This document shows, in pieces, positions 7,077 to 13,402 of a stretch of 14,411 nucleotides of DNA. The DNA lies in assembly GCA_050180015.1 (NCBI GenBank), contig JBFXEO010000055.1, positions 1 to 14,411 of the forward strand, read 5' to 3'. Both the position numbers and the translations under genes were made by a program. Numbering within the stretch: position 1 is the first letter of the stretch; every line of letters starts with the position of its first letter. This stretch comes from JBFXEO01 sp050180015. GTDB lineage: Bacteria; Bacteroidota; Bacteroidia; Bacteroidales; Tenuifilaceae. The notes beneath the pieces were generated by a model. That model was not told where the DNA came from. It saw nothing but the letters and a program-made list of their open reading frames with translations, and made no database searches.

Positions 7077-7799
7077 ATGCTTAACGATATAAAACCCGAG
7101 GATATTCTATTCCTTGACATCGAAACCGTTCCTCAGTATGCAGAATATGCACAGCTCCCCGACACCCTCAAAAAGTTATGGGAGAAAAAAGCGGCCACCC
7201 TTGTTAAGAATACTGAAACCCCCGAAAACATTTACGGCAGAGCTGGTATATACGCGGAATTTGGAAAAATTATTTGTATATCGGTGGGCTTTATTGTCAG
7301 CAAGAATGAGGGACGTTTTTTCAGGGTAAAATCGTTTTATGGCGATAACGAAAATTTACTACTTGCAGAATTCGGGCAGATGCTATCCCGCTTTGGCAAA
7401 CGGGCATCGGCCAACCTATGCGCACACAATGGTAAAGAGTTTGATTTCCCTTACATTGCCCGCAGAATGCTTGTTAATGGGATCGAGATTCCCGAAATGC
7501 TGAACGTTGCCGGTAAAAAGCCATGGGAAGTAAAATTCCTAGACACCATGGAGCTCTGGAAATTTGGCGATAACAAGCACTACACCTCACTTAACCTGCT
7601 GACCAGCATATTTAATATTTCCTCCCCAAAGGATGATATTGATGGAAGCCAGGTTGCTGATTGCTACTACTCTCAGGGTGATATTGAGCGGATTGTTACC
7701 TACTGCGAAAAGGATGTGTTGGCCGTTGCGCAACTATTGCTTAAATTTATAGGGCAACCGCTCATTAACCCTAACAACATTGAGCATACCGCGAGCTAA
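7077..7799 (+). CDS. Predicted 3'-5' exonuclease, PolB-exonuclease-like (DEDDy)
   Basis: This 240-residue protein has the ribonuclease H-like fold of DnaQ-type exonucleases, of the group related to the exonuclease domain of family B DNA polymerases (PF10108/COG3298 type). Exo I is FLDIETVP (about residues 13-20, Asp and Glu ligands). Exo II is CAHNGKEFDFPYI (about 115-127). Exo III is IVTYCEKDVLAVA (about 207-219), where the Tyr four residues before the Asp gives the DEDDy signature. All four acidic ligands are present. No polymerase or helicase domain is attached. The cellular substrate is not known for most members, and repair or RNA processing are both possible. Coupling to udk suggests, but does not prove, a link to nucleotide recycling. 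It ends 80 bp before the convergent hydrolase gene. Confidence 0.9.
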   Translation: MLNDIKPEDILFLDIETVPQYAEYAQLPDTLKKLWEKKAATLVKNTETPENIYGRAGIYAEFGKIICISVGFIVSKNEGRFFRVKSFYGDNENLLLAEFGQMLSRFGKRASANLCAHNGKEFDFPYIARRMLVNGIEIPEMLNVAGKKPWEVKFLDTMELWKFGDNKHYTSLNLLTSIFNISSPKDDIDGSQVADCYYSQGDIERIVTYCEKDVLAVAQLLLKFIGQPLINPNNIEHTAS

Positions 7800-7879
7800 G
7801 AATCAGTTGTTTTTTGCCCTGCACTACCTTTTCTGACTTCTGGATTCTTCAAGCTTTCCGGTAAAAGCGGAGGCAGTTT

Positions 7880-8683
7880 CTAAATTCTGGCAAAAAAAGC
7901 AAGAATTTCATCAACCAACGCATCGGGTTGCTCTGCGTGTACCCAGTGTCCGGCCTCTTCAATGGTTACAGCCTGTGCCCTGGGGTATAATTCTGTAAGT
8001 TCGGGTATCCTTTCCTTTGGAATATAGACGGAATTACCGCCTTTAATGAACAGAACATTTAAACTTTGCACCATTCTGGCATCTACATCTACGCCTAAAA
8101 GAATATCTTCCAAGCTATTCTCCAATACAGGTAAATTGATTGCCCAGTAGAATCCCCCATCTGCATTCCGGCGCAAATTTTTAAACAGGAACTGCCTCAG
8201 CTTTTCCGATGAAATTGACTCCGACAGCAGCCTATCGGCCTCCTGCCGCGACTTAATTTGCTGCAGGGGCAAGCCTTTCAGCCCTCTTATAATGCTTTTA
8301 TGCTCAGCAAAACTTGTCCGAAACCAGCTGTCGGTTCCAAGGTAACTCCAGGGGGAAACGTCAACAATCACCATTGATTTGACGAAATTTGGGTATAACG
8401 TTTGAAATTGCATGGCAACACGTCCGCCCATAGAATGACCTACCAAATGGAACTGTTCAACGCCCAGCTCCCTTACTACCTCAAACAGGTCGTTGGCCAT
8501 ATCGGTATAGGTATGCGTATGGGCATGTGGGCTATTCCCGTGATTCCGCTGATCGACAAGTATCACCCTATAGTATATGCCCAACCGCCTGGCAATACTC
8601 ACCCAGTTATCCGACGAACCATACAGTCCGTGCAGTATAATCACCGGATAGCCTTTGCCCGTATCCCTGAAAAAAAGTTTCAT
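7880..8683 (-). CDS. Alpha/beta-fold hydrolase (YbfF-like esterase)
   Basis: This is a 267-residue cytoplasmic alpha/beta hydrolase. The oxyanion-hole motif HGLYGSSDNW (about residues 18-27), DQRNHGNSPH (about 44-53) and nucleophile elbow GHSMGGR (about 81-87, Ser nucleophile) are typical of YbfF-like esterases. The late GHWVHAEQP (about 246-254) supplies the catalytic His. The acid residue is probably an Asp earlier in the C-terminal half, which I could not place with certainty. The natural substrate is unknown for this group; acyl-CoA or short-chain ester hydrolysis has been reported for family members. The ATG overlaps the pdxJ stop as TAATG, so translation is likely coupled. A functional link to vitamin B6 is not evident from the sequence. 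Confidence 0.9.
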   Translation of the reverse strand: MKLFFRDTGKGYPVIILHGLYGSSDNWVSIARRLGIYYRVILVDQRNHGNSPHAHTHTYTDMANDLFEVVRELGVEQFHLVGHSMGGRVAMQFQTLYPNFVKSMVIVDVSPWSYLGTDSWFRTSFAEHKSIIRGLKGLPLQQIKSRQEADRLLSESISSEKLRQFLFKNLRRNADGGFYWAINLPVLENSLEDILLGVDVDARMVQSLNVLFIKGGNSVYIPKERIPELTELYPRAQAVTIEEAGHWVHAEQPDALVDEILAFFARI

Positions 8684-9399
8684 TAAAAACGGAGCTGCTT
8701 AAGGTAAAGCTGAATGGTATTTTCAAGCCCAAAGTAAAGGGCATCGCAAATCAACGCATGTCCAATTGACACCTCCAAGAGATTGGGTACATTCTTGGCA
8801 AAATAGCTCAAATTCTCCAAGTTCAAATCGTGACCGGCATTCAACCCCAGGCCAACCTTCCCGGCAACAACGGCAGCAGCAACAAAAGGCTCTATGGCCT
8901 GCTCCCGGTTTGCCCTATAGCGGGCAACGTATGGTTCCGTATAAAGCTCTACTCTGTCTGTTCCGGTATCGGCAGCGTGCTTAACCATTTCCGGGTCAGG
9001 GTCAACAAAAATGGATGTTCGTATGCCGTTGTCCCGAAAAGTCGAAACTATCCTTGTCAACTTCGCCTTGCTGGCAACCGTATCCCAGCCTGCATTGGAG
9101 GTAATTGCTCCGGGTGGATCGGGGACAAGGGTTACCTGATCGGGCTTTACGCTAACAACCAAATCGATAAACGATTCCGAAGGATATCCCTCTATGTTAA
9201 ATTCGGTTGTAATTATCGGCTTTATACCCCTAACATCCTGGTAGCGTATATGCCGTTCGTCAGGACGAGGGTGCACGGTAATTCCTTCGGCACCAAATCG
9301 CTGGCAGTCAACGGCAACCTGCAATACGTTAGGGATATTTCCCCCACGGGCATTCCGTAACGTCGCAATTTTGTTTATATTTACACTTAAATGAACCAT
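8683..9399 (-). CDS. pdxJ: Pyridoxine 5'-phosphate synthase
   Basis: It condenses 1-deoxy-D-xylulose 5-phosphate with 3-amino-2-oxopropyl phosphate to form pyridoxine 5'-phosphate in the DXP-dependent vitamin B6 pathway. It is a 238-residue TIM-barrel protein of family-typical length. Hallmarks are the N-terminal LSVNINKIATLRNARGG, then GITVHPRPDERHIRY with the phosphate and substrate contacts, EFNIEGYPS, QVTLVPDPPGA (many homologues have E/R in place of this D/P pair), GLGLNAGHDLN near residue 190, and EVSIGHALICDALYFGL near the C-terminus. The reading frame is open further upstream to an ATG at 9570, but that extension has no homology to the family, crosses the promoter region and overlaps the divergent CBS gene. 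I therefore start at the ATG at 9399. It shares a divergent promoter region with the CBS gene. Confidence 0.95.
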   Translation of the reverse strand: MVHLSVNINKIATLRNARGGNIPNVLQVAVDCQRFGAEGITVHPRPDERHIRYQDVRGIKPIITTEFNIEGYPSESFIDLVVSVKPDQVTLVPDPPGAITSNAGWDTVASKAKLTRIVSTFRDNGIRTSIFVDPDPEMVKHAADTGTDRVELYTEPYVARYRANREQAIEPFVAAAVVAGKVGLGLNAGHDLNLENLSYFAKNVPNLLEVSIGHALICDALYFGLENTIQLYLKQLRF

Positions 9400-9416
9400 A
9401 AAATATCGAATTGAAT

Positions 9417-9424
9417 TAACTTTG
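9417..9424 (+). promoter_or_regulatory. -7 box for the CBS-nadK transcript
   Basis: TAACTTTG matches TAnnTTTG, 36 nt before the CBS gene ATG. No TTG is seen at the expected -33 distance. It faces the opposite-strand box at 9427-9434 across a TTTGTACAAA palindrome. Confidence 0.45.
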
Positions 9425-9426
9425 TA

Positions 9427-9434
9427 CAAAAGTA
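9427..9434 (-). promoter_or_regulatory. -7 box for the pdxJ-hydrolase transcript
   Basis: The minus strand reads TACTTTTG, matching TAnnTTTG, and predicts a leader of roughly 20 nt before the pdxJ ATG at 9399. No clear -33 element is seen. It repeats the back-to-back layout of the manA/udk spacer. Confidence 0.45.
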
Positions 9435-9460
9435 ACGATTTTTTATATCGTAAGTAGCCC

Positions 9461-10126
9461 ATGATTGCCAAGGAGATGATATCGGATGTAATCCCCGCCC
9501 TTAAAACCTCGGATACAGGCATAACTGCATTGAACTGGATGGACATTTTTAAGGTATCGCATTTACCCATTGTTAATGAGGAGGAGTTTCTGGGGTTAAT
9601 TTCTGAAAATGATATTTACGATTTGAATATGCCCGAGGAGCCGCTGGGTAACCATCAGCTATCCCTACTACGGCCATTCGTTACCGAAGATCAGCATGTA
9701 TTCGAGGTAATGGAGGCACTTTCGAGGCTCAAGCTATCGCTGGTTCCTGTGCTAAACAACTCAAAAAAATACCTTGGCGTGATTACCCTTATGGAGCTCC
9801 TGCACTACTTTTCCGAGCAATCGGGGTTACGCCATAAGGGTGGTATTATTATTCTTGAGATGAACAACAACGACCTGTCGATGTCTCAAATTTGCCAAAT
9901 CGTTGAGGGGAACGATGCCAAAATTTTGGCCGCATACGTTACCACCCATCCCAACTCAACCAAAATGGAAGTCACACTAAAACTTAACGTTACCGACCTA
10001 ACATCGATCAAGCAAACCTTCACCCGGTACGACTATAATATTGTTGGTGCGTATATGAAGCAGGATTATGAAGCAGATTTGATGAATGACAGGCTTAACT
10101 TCCTGTTCCGATTCCTAGACATCTAA
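9461..10126 (+). CDS. CBS-domain pair protein with ACT-like C-terminal domain
   Basis: This is a 221-residue soluble protein with no enzyme domain. Two CBS motifs occupy about residues 1-120: the first around HLPIVNEEEFLGLISENDIYD (split here as HLPIVNEEEF and LGLISENDIY), the second around SLVPVLNNSKKYLGVITLMEL. Such pairs bind adenine nucleotides and act as energy or ligand sensors. The C-terminal stretch (about 128-221), from GGIIILEMNNND on, resembles the ACT-like regulatory domain found in related Bacteroidota CBS proteins. nadK begins 10 bp downstream, so the two form an operon. Inference: a small-molecule sensor co-expressed with NAD kinase. Direct control of NadK is not shown by the sequence. 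Confidence 0.85.
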   Translation: MIAKEMISDVIPALKTSDTGITALNWMDIFKVSHLPIVNEEEFLGLISENDIYDLNMPEEPLGNHQLSLLRPFVTEDQHVFEVMEALSRLKLSLVPVLNNSKKYLGVITLMELLHYFSEQSGLRHKGGIIILEMNNNDLSMSQICQIVEGNDAKILAAYVTTHPNSTKMEVTLKLNVTDLTSIKQTFTRYDYNIVGAYMKQDYEADLMNDRLNFLFRFLDI

Positions 10127-10136
10127 TAAATTTAAA

Positions 10137-11015
10137 ATGACAATAGCAATCTACGGTAAACATATCGAATCAGAGTATGCTTTGGCACTAAAAAATCTAT
10201 TCTCTCAGCTAACCCAATACTCAGCCGATGTCTGGATTTACTCACCGCTACTCGATCATCTCACAAAAGAACTTTCCATGCAGCTCCCGTTCAGCAGAAC
10301 TTACAGCGAACCAAAGGAGATAAAGGGAAATGCTGACTTTATGATCAGCCTGGGTGGCGATGGCACGTTTCTTGACTCCGTTGCTTTTGTTCAGGAATCG
10401 AACATACCAATAATGGGTATTAACCTCGGACGGCTGGGTTTTCTTGCAACCATATCCATTCCAGAAGTTAACGATGCAATTGATCTCCTTATGGCTGGGA
10501 AATACAAGGTTGAGAAGTTAAACATGTTGGAAATAATTTCCGATTCGCATTTTTTTTCAACATTCCCTTACGGACTCAACGATTTTACACTCCAGAAATC
10601 GGGAGCTGCAATGCTTACCGTTAATGCGTTGGTTGATAATGAGTACCTATGCACATACTGGGCCGACGGGCTAATAGTTTCCACCCCCACCGGATCTACA
10701 GCCTACGCGCTTAGCGTTGGAGGACCAATAGTTAGCCCAAATTTACCGGCATTCATACTTTCCGCAATAGCACCACACCACCTCACCGTACGTCCGTTGG
10801 TTATTCCGGATACAGGAACACTAAAACTGGAGGCCACCGGAAGAGACGGCAAGGTATTGCTTTCGTTGGACTCAAGAAGCATTGTTTGCGATTCGCCCAT
10901 TTCAATAACCCTAAAGAAAGCGCCTTTTCAGGCTAGCGTTCTTTACTTGGAGAGCACAACATTCTATAAAACGCTAAGGGAAAAGTTGCTCTGGGGAGTT
11001 GATAAGCGTAATTAA
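10137..11015 (+). CDS. nadK: NAD kinase
   Basis: It phosphorylates NAD to NADP with ATP, the only route to NADP. The 292-residue length is normal. The GGDGTFLD motif (about residues 73-80) carries the catalytic Asp, followed by GINLGRLGFLA (about 96-106). LNDFTLQKS near 149-157 corresponds to the NE/D substrate motif. DGLIVSTPTGSTAYALSVGGPI (split as DGLIVSTPTGST and AYALSVGGPI, about 180-201) is the signature glycine-rich region. APHHLTVRPLVIP (about 213-225) follows in the C-terminal beta domain. All key residues are intact. It lies in an operon with the CBS protein upstream. The next gene has its own promoter 89 bp on. Confidence 0.96.
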   Translation: MTIAIYGKHIESEYALALKNLFSQLTQYSADVWIYSPLLDHLTKELSMQLPFSRTYSEPKEIKGNADFMISLGGDGTFLDSVAFVQESNIPIMGINLGRLGFLATISIPEVNDAIDLLMAGKYKVEKLNMLEIISDSHFFSTFPYGLNDFTLQKSGAAMLTVNALVDNEYLCTYWADGLIVSTPTGSTAYALSVGGPIVSPNLPAFILSAIAPHHLTVRPLVIPDTGTLKLEATGRDGKVLLSLDSRSIVCDSPISITLKKAPFQASVLYLESTTFYKTLREKLLWGVDKRN

Positions 11016-11068
11016 ATTTGATACAATATAGATCAAGGAATCAACGTTTTATCAAAACATGTATGAAT

Positions 11069-11086
11069 TAAATTTGTTTATATTTG
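11069..11086 (+). promoter_or_regulatory. Tandem candidate -7 boxes before the first barrel-protein gene
   Basis: TAAATTTG (11069-11076) and TATATTTG (11079-11086) both fit TAnnTTTG. The second overlaps a GTTTA/TAAAC dyad at 11076-11091. The leader to the ATG at 11105 would be only about 10-25 nt. No well-spaced -33 TTG was found. Confidence 0.4.
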
Positions 11087-11088
11087 TA

Positions 11089-11101
11089 AACCAAACTGGT
11101 T
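11089..11101 (+). promoter_or_regulatory. Small perfect dyad just before the barrel-gene start codon
   Basis: AACCA and TGGTT flank an AAC loop and end three bases before the ATG. In RNA this 5-bp stem would sit in the ribosome-entry region. It may be chance; a role in translation control is only a possibility. Confidence 0.25.
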
Positions 11102-11104
11102 GGA

Positions 11105-11845
11105 ATGAGGAAAATAACCACCGTTATTTTATTACTTGTAGTTACACTTACGGGAAATTCACAAACTCAAAAATCGAGCAAACTGGAGGTTTTTGGGGGA
11201 TTTCCCATTAACCATTACTTTGGCGATATAGGCGGTTCATCCAGCGGCAATAACCTTATGGGTATTAAGGACATTGGCTTTAAAGCTCTTCGTCCGGGAG
11301 TATCGTTAGGAGGGGTTTACCATTTCAACCAACGGCTAGCCATTCAGGGAAGTGCGAATTTAGGCCTAATAGCAAATACCGATGCAGGTTCCCGAAACGA
11401 TGCCCGCGACTACGCTTTCTCCACCTTTATTACGGAAGTTAGTGCAACTACCGTGTTTTACCTCATACCTGAAAGTGAACGGAACTATTTTTACAACATT
11501 ATGCAGCTGCGGGGTGGATTACGGCATATCAGCAAACCCATTAGTTTATACGTATTTGCGGGAGCCGGTGGCTTAAAATATAGCGTTAAAGCAAAGAATA
11601 ACCTGGTTGACTCCGACAGGTTTAACGATTCAGAAACATTCACCGTTGTTTTACCTTTTGGGGTGGGAATAAAATACCACCTATTTCCAAGAACACTGTT
11701 TGGAGTTGAACTGGGAGCACGGTACGTTCTGTCGGATTACATAGACGGATTTTCATCGGCACAATCAAAATTCAACGATATATACTACACGCTAAACTTT
11801 AAGATTTACTACAAGCTTTTCCGTAACCATTTATCCGACAAATAA
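11105..11845 (+). CDS. Outer-membrane beta-barrel protein, PorT/porin-like, function unknown
   Basis: This 246-residue protein has a clear signal peptide (MRKITTVILLLVVTLTGNSQ, cleavage near residue 20). The mature part is built of alternating-residue beta strands separated by turns: KLEVFGGFPINHYFGDIGG, PGVSLGGVYHFNQRLAIQG, ISLYVFAGAGGLKYSVK, VVLPFGVGIKYHLFPRTLFG and FNDIYYTLNFKIYYKLF, ending close to an aromatic residue. This pattern, with about eight strands predicted, fits a small outer-membrane barrel such as the PorT/OmpA-like porin families of Bacteroidota. No plug or peptidoglycan-binding domain is seen. It lies 21 bp upstream of a second barrel gene and upstream of uppS and bamA. Transported substrate or structural role cannot be told from sequence. 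Confidence 0.82.
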   Translation: MRKITTVILLLVVTLTGNSQTQKSSKLEVFGGFPINHYFGDIGGSSSGNNLMGIKDIGFKALRPGVSLGGVYHFNQRLAIQGSANLGLIANTDAGSRNDARDYAFSTFITEVSATTVFYLIPESERNYFYNIMQLRGGLRHISKPISLYVFAGAGGLKYSVKAKNNLVDSDRFNDSETFTVVLPFGVGIKYHLFPRTLFGVELGARYVLSDYIDGFSSAQSKFNDIYYTLNFKIYYKLFRNHLSDK

Positions 11846-11866
11846 ACCTGAAGTTCCAACGAGCCA

Positions 11867-12523
11867 ATGTACAGAAAATTTGTTTTAATCCTAATACTCT
11901 TCTTCCCTATTAATTTCATCGCAAAACTCTTTGCCCAAGATAAACGTGATATCGGGCTACAGCTTGGTGGAACATACTACTATGGCGATTTTAATGAAAC
12001 CACCCCTTTCTATAAACCATCCCTTGGGGCGGGAATCCTATTTCGTTATAATTTCAACAACTTTTACTCTATTAGGATATCTGCTCTATACGGTAGCATA
12101 ACAGGCTCATCGCCAACCGACCAGTACCTACCGCAGGTTGAATCAAACGCATCGTTCAGCAAGACCATCATCGATGCTGAAATAATGGGAGAATTCAACT
12201 TTCTACCTTTTAATCCTATAAATGAAAGAGATAGAAGATTTACCCCTTTCGTTAACCTGGGTGTTGGCGCGTCAAAAATTGGAGGAACCGTAGCTCCTTC
12301 AATTCCTTTTGGAATTGGAATAAAATTCGCCCCGCTGCATCGGCATACCGTAGCACTGGAATGGAGGTTCCACAAAACATTTACCGACAGTATTGACGAT
12401 TACCAAGCACCCAGCGATGGGAAAAGCGCAGTAATACATAACAACGACTGGGTTTCGTTCATTGGATTAGTTTACACTTTCAGGCTTTTCAACGGTGATA
12501 ACCCATGTCCGGTTTACCAGTAA
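11867..12523 (+). CDS. DUF6089-like outer-membrane beta-barrel protein
   Basis: This 218-residue protein has a long hydrophobic signal peptide (MYRKFVLILILFFPINFIAK, cleavage likely near LFAQ at about 24). The opening DIGLQLGGTYYYGDFNET and the following SLGAGILFRYNFNNFYSIR are characteristic of the DUF6089 family, which often precedes uppS and bamA in Bacteroidales. Later strands include RRFTPFVNLGVGASKIGG, FGIGIKFAPLHRHTVALEW and WVSFIGLVYTFRLF. The C-terminus NPCPVYQ follows the last strand. It lies 21 bp downstream of the other barrel gene and 19 bp upstream of uppS, so it is co-transcribed with both. The conserved neighbourhood suggests a job in outer-membrane or envelope assembly; that is inference. 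Confidence 0.87.
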   Translation: MYRKFVLILILFFPINFIAKLFAQDKRDIGLQLGGTYYYGDFNETTPFYKPSLGAGILFRYNFNNFYSIRISALYGSITGSSPTDQYLPQVESNASFSKTIIDAEIMGEFNFLPFNPINERDRRFTPFVNLGVGASKIGGTVAPSIPFGIGIKFAPLHRHTVALEWRFHKTFTDSIDDYQAPSDGKSAVIHNNDWVSFIGLVYTFRLFNGDNPCPVYQ

Positions 12524-12542
12524 ATAAGTAACAAATTATTAA

Positions 12543-13280
12543 ATGGCATTGATTGATAGCATTAACAGGAAGAATGTACCAGAGCATGTTGCCATTATCA
12601 TGGATGGTAACGGCCGGTGGGCAAAACAGCGGGGAAACCAGAGAATTTTCGGGCACCAGCATGGCATCGATGCAGTAAAAGCAGCCACCGAAGCGGCCGG
12701 TGAAATTGGCGTTAAGTACTTAACCTTCTATGCTTTTTCATCGGAAAATTGGAACCGGCCAAAATCTGAGGTCGATGCCTTAATGGGCTTACTGGTTGAC
12801 GGAATTAATGCAGAAATTGACATGCTACTCAAAAATGACATCAAACTTTTAGCAATAGGCCATACGGGATTACTCCCTACCGGCGTTCAGGAAAAATTAC
12901 GCGATGGTATCAGCAAAACAGCACGCTGCAAAACCTTAACGGCAATACTGGCCCTGAGCTACGGCTCCAGGATGGAGATTGTTGATGCAGCAAAAAAAAT
13001 AGCCACCGATGCAAAGGCGGGAAAAATCGACCCAGAAGATTTAAATGCCGACGTATTCGGCAACTATCTATACACAGCAGGAATGCCTGACCCCGAGCTG
13101 ATGATTAGAACCAGCGGTGAAATGAGGGTAAGCAACTTTTTACTATGGCAGCTGGCCTACGCTGAATTCTACTTTACCCCGGTGCTTTGGCCCGATTTTT
13201 CAAAGGACGATTTTTATGAAGCGGTGATCGATTACCAGAAAAGGGAACGTCGGTTTGGAAGAACCAGCGAACAACTTTAG
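12543..13280 (+). CDS. uppS: Undecaprenyl diphosphate synthase (cis-prenyltransferase)
   Basis: It extends farnesyl diphosphate with eight isopentenyl units to make the C55 lipid carrier for peptidoglycan and surface polysaccharides. The 245-residue length is normal. Near the start HVAIIMDGNGRWAKQRG (about residues 16-32) holds the catalytic Asp and diphosphate-binding Arg, followed by GHQHG. YAFSSENWNRP (about 64-74) is the second signature. DPELMIRTSGEMRVSNFLLW (about 178-197) then AYAEFYFTPVLWPDF forms the C-terminal signature with the Mg-binding Glu. LSYGSRMEI replaces the NYGGR of the E. coli enzyme, as in many Bacteroidota. There is no SD before the ATG, only A/T-rich sequence. It directly follows the barrel gene and is separated from bamA by a promoter. 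Confidence 0.96.
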   Translation: MALIDSINRKNVPEHVAIIMDGNGRWAKQRGNQRIFGHQHGIDAVKAATEAAGEIGVKYLTFYAFSSENWNRPKSEVDALMGLLVDGINAEIDMLLKNDIKLLAIGHTGLLPTGVQEKLRDGISKTARCKTLTAILALSYGSRMEIVDAAKKIATDAKAGKIDPEDLNADVFGNYLYTAGMPDPELMIRTSGEMRVSNFLLWQLAYAEFYFTPVLWPDFSKDDFYEAVIDYQKRERRFGRTSEQL

Positions 13281-13300
13281 CCGATTTTATACATTTTAGC

Positions 13301-13331
13301 TTGTCGTAACCATCTCCTTTACTTATATTTG
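13301..13331 (+). promoter_or_regulatory. Strong Bacteroidota-type promoter of bamA
   Basis: TTG (13301-13303), a 20-bp spacer and TATATTTG (13324-13331) match the -33/-7 consensus best of any site in the window. The expected start point is near 13335-13338, which gives a leader of about 65-85 nt. Confidence 0.65.
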
Positions 13332-13339
13332 ACCATTTT

Positions 13340-13370
13340 AGCACAAAATGCAGCGCGCTATTCTTGTGCT
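13340..13370 (+). promoter_or_regulatory. Stem-loop at the predicted 5' end of bamA mRNA
   Basis: The arms AGCACAA (13340-13346) and TTGTGCT (13364-13370) form a perfect 7-bp stem. The loop holds a self-complementary AGCGCGCT (13352-13359). It begins within a few bases of the predicted transcription start. It could protect or regulate the bamA transcript, or act as a weak terminator for uppS read-through. There is no strong T-run after it. Confidence 0.45.
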
Positions 13371-13402
13371 TTAGAAATTATATTAATTTTACGGCCTTGT
13401 TA

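Noticed and set aside
7800..7879. Bidirectional terminator between the convergent exonuclease and hydrolase genes
   Set aside because: Only a 5-bp GCTTT/AAAGC stem (7853-7868) could be found, with no convincing T-run on either strand.
8830..9360. 176-codon open frame antisense to pdxJ
   Set aside because: It lies wholly inside a clearly recognised gene on the other strand and encodes no recognisable domain.
9400..9570. N-terminal extension of pdxJ to an ATG at 9570
   Set aside because: The extra 57 residues do not resemble the PdxJ family, cross the promoter boxes and overlap the divergent CBS gene. The family N-terminus starts exactly at the ATG at 9399.
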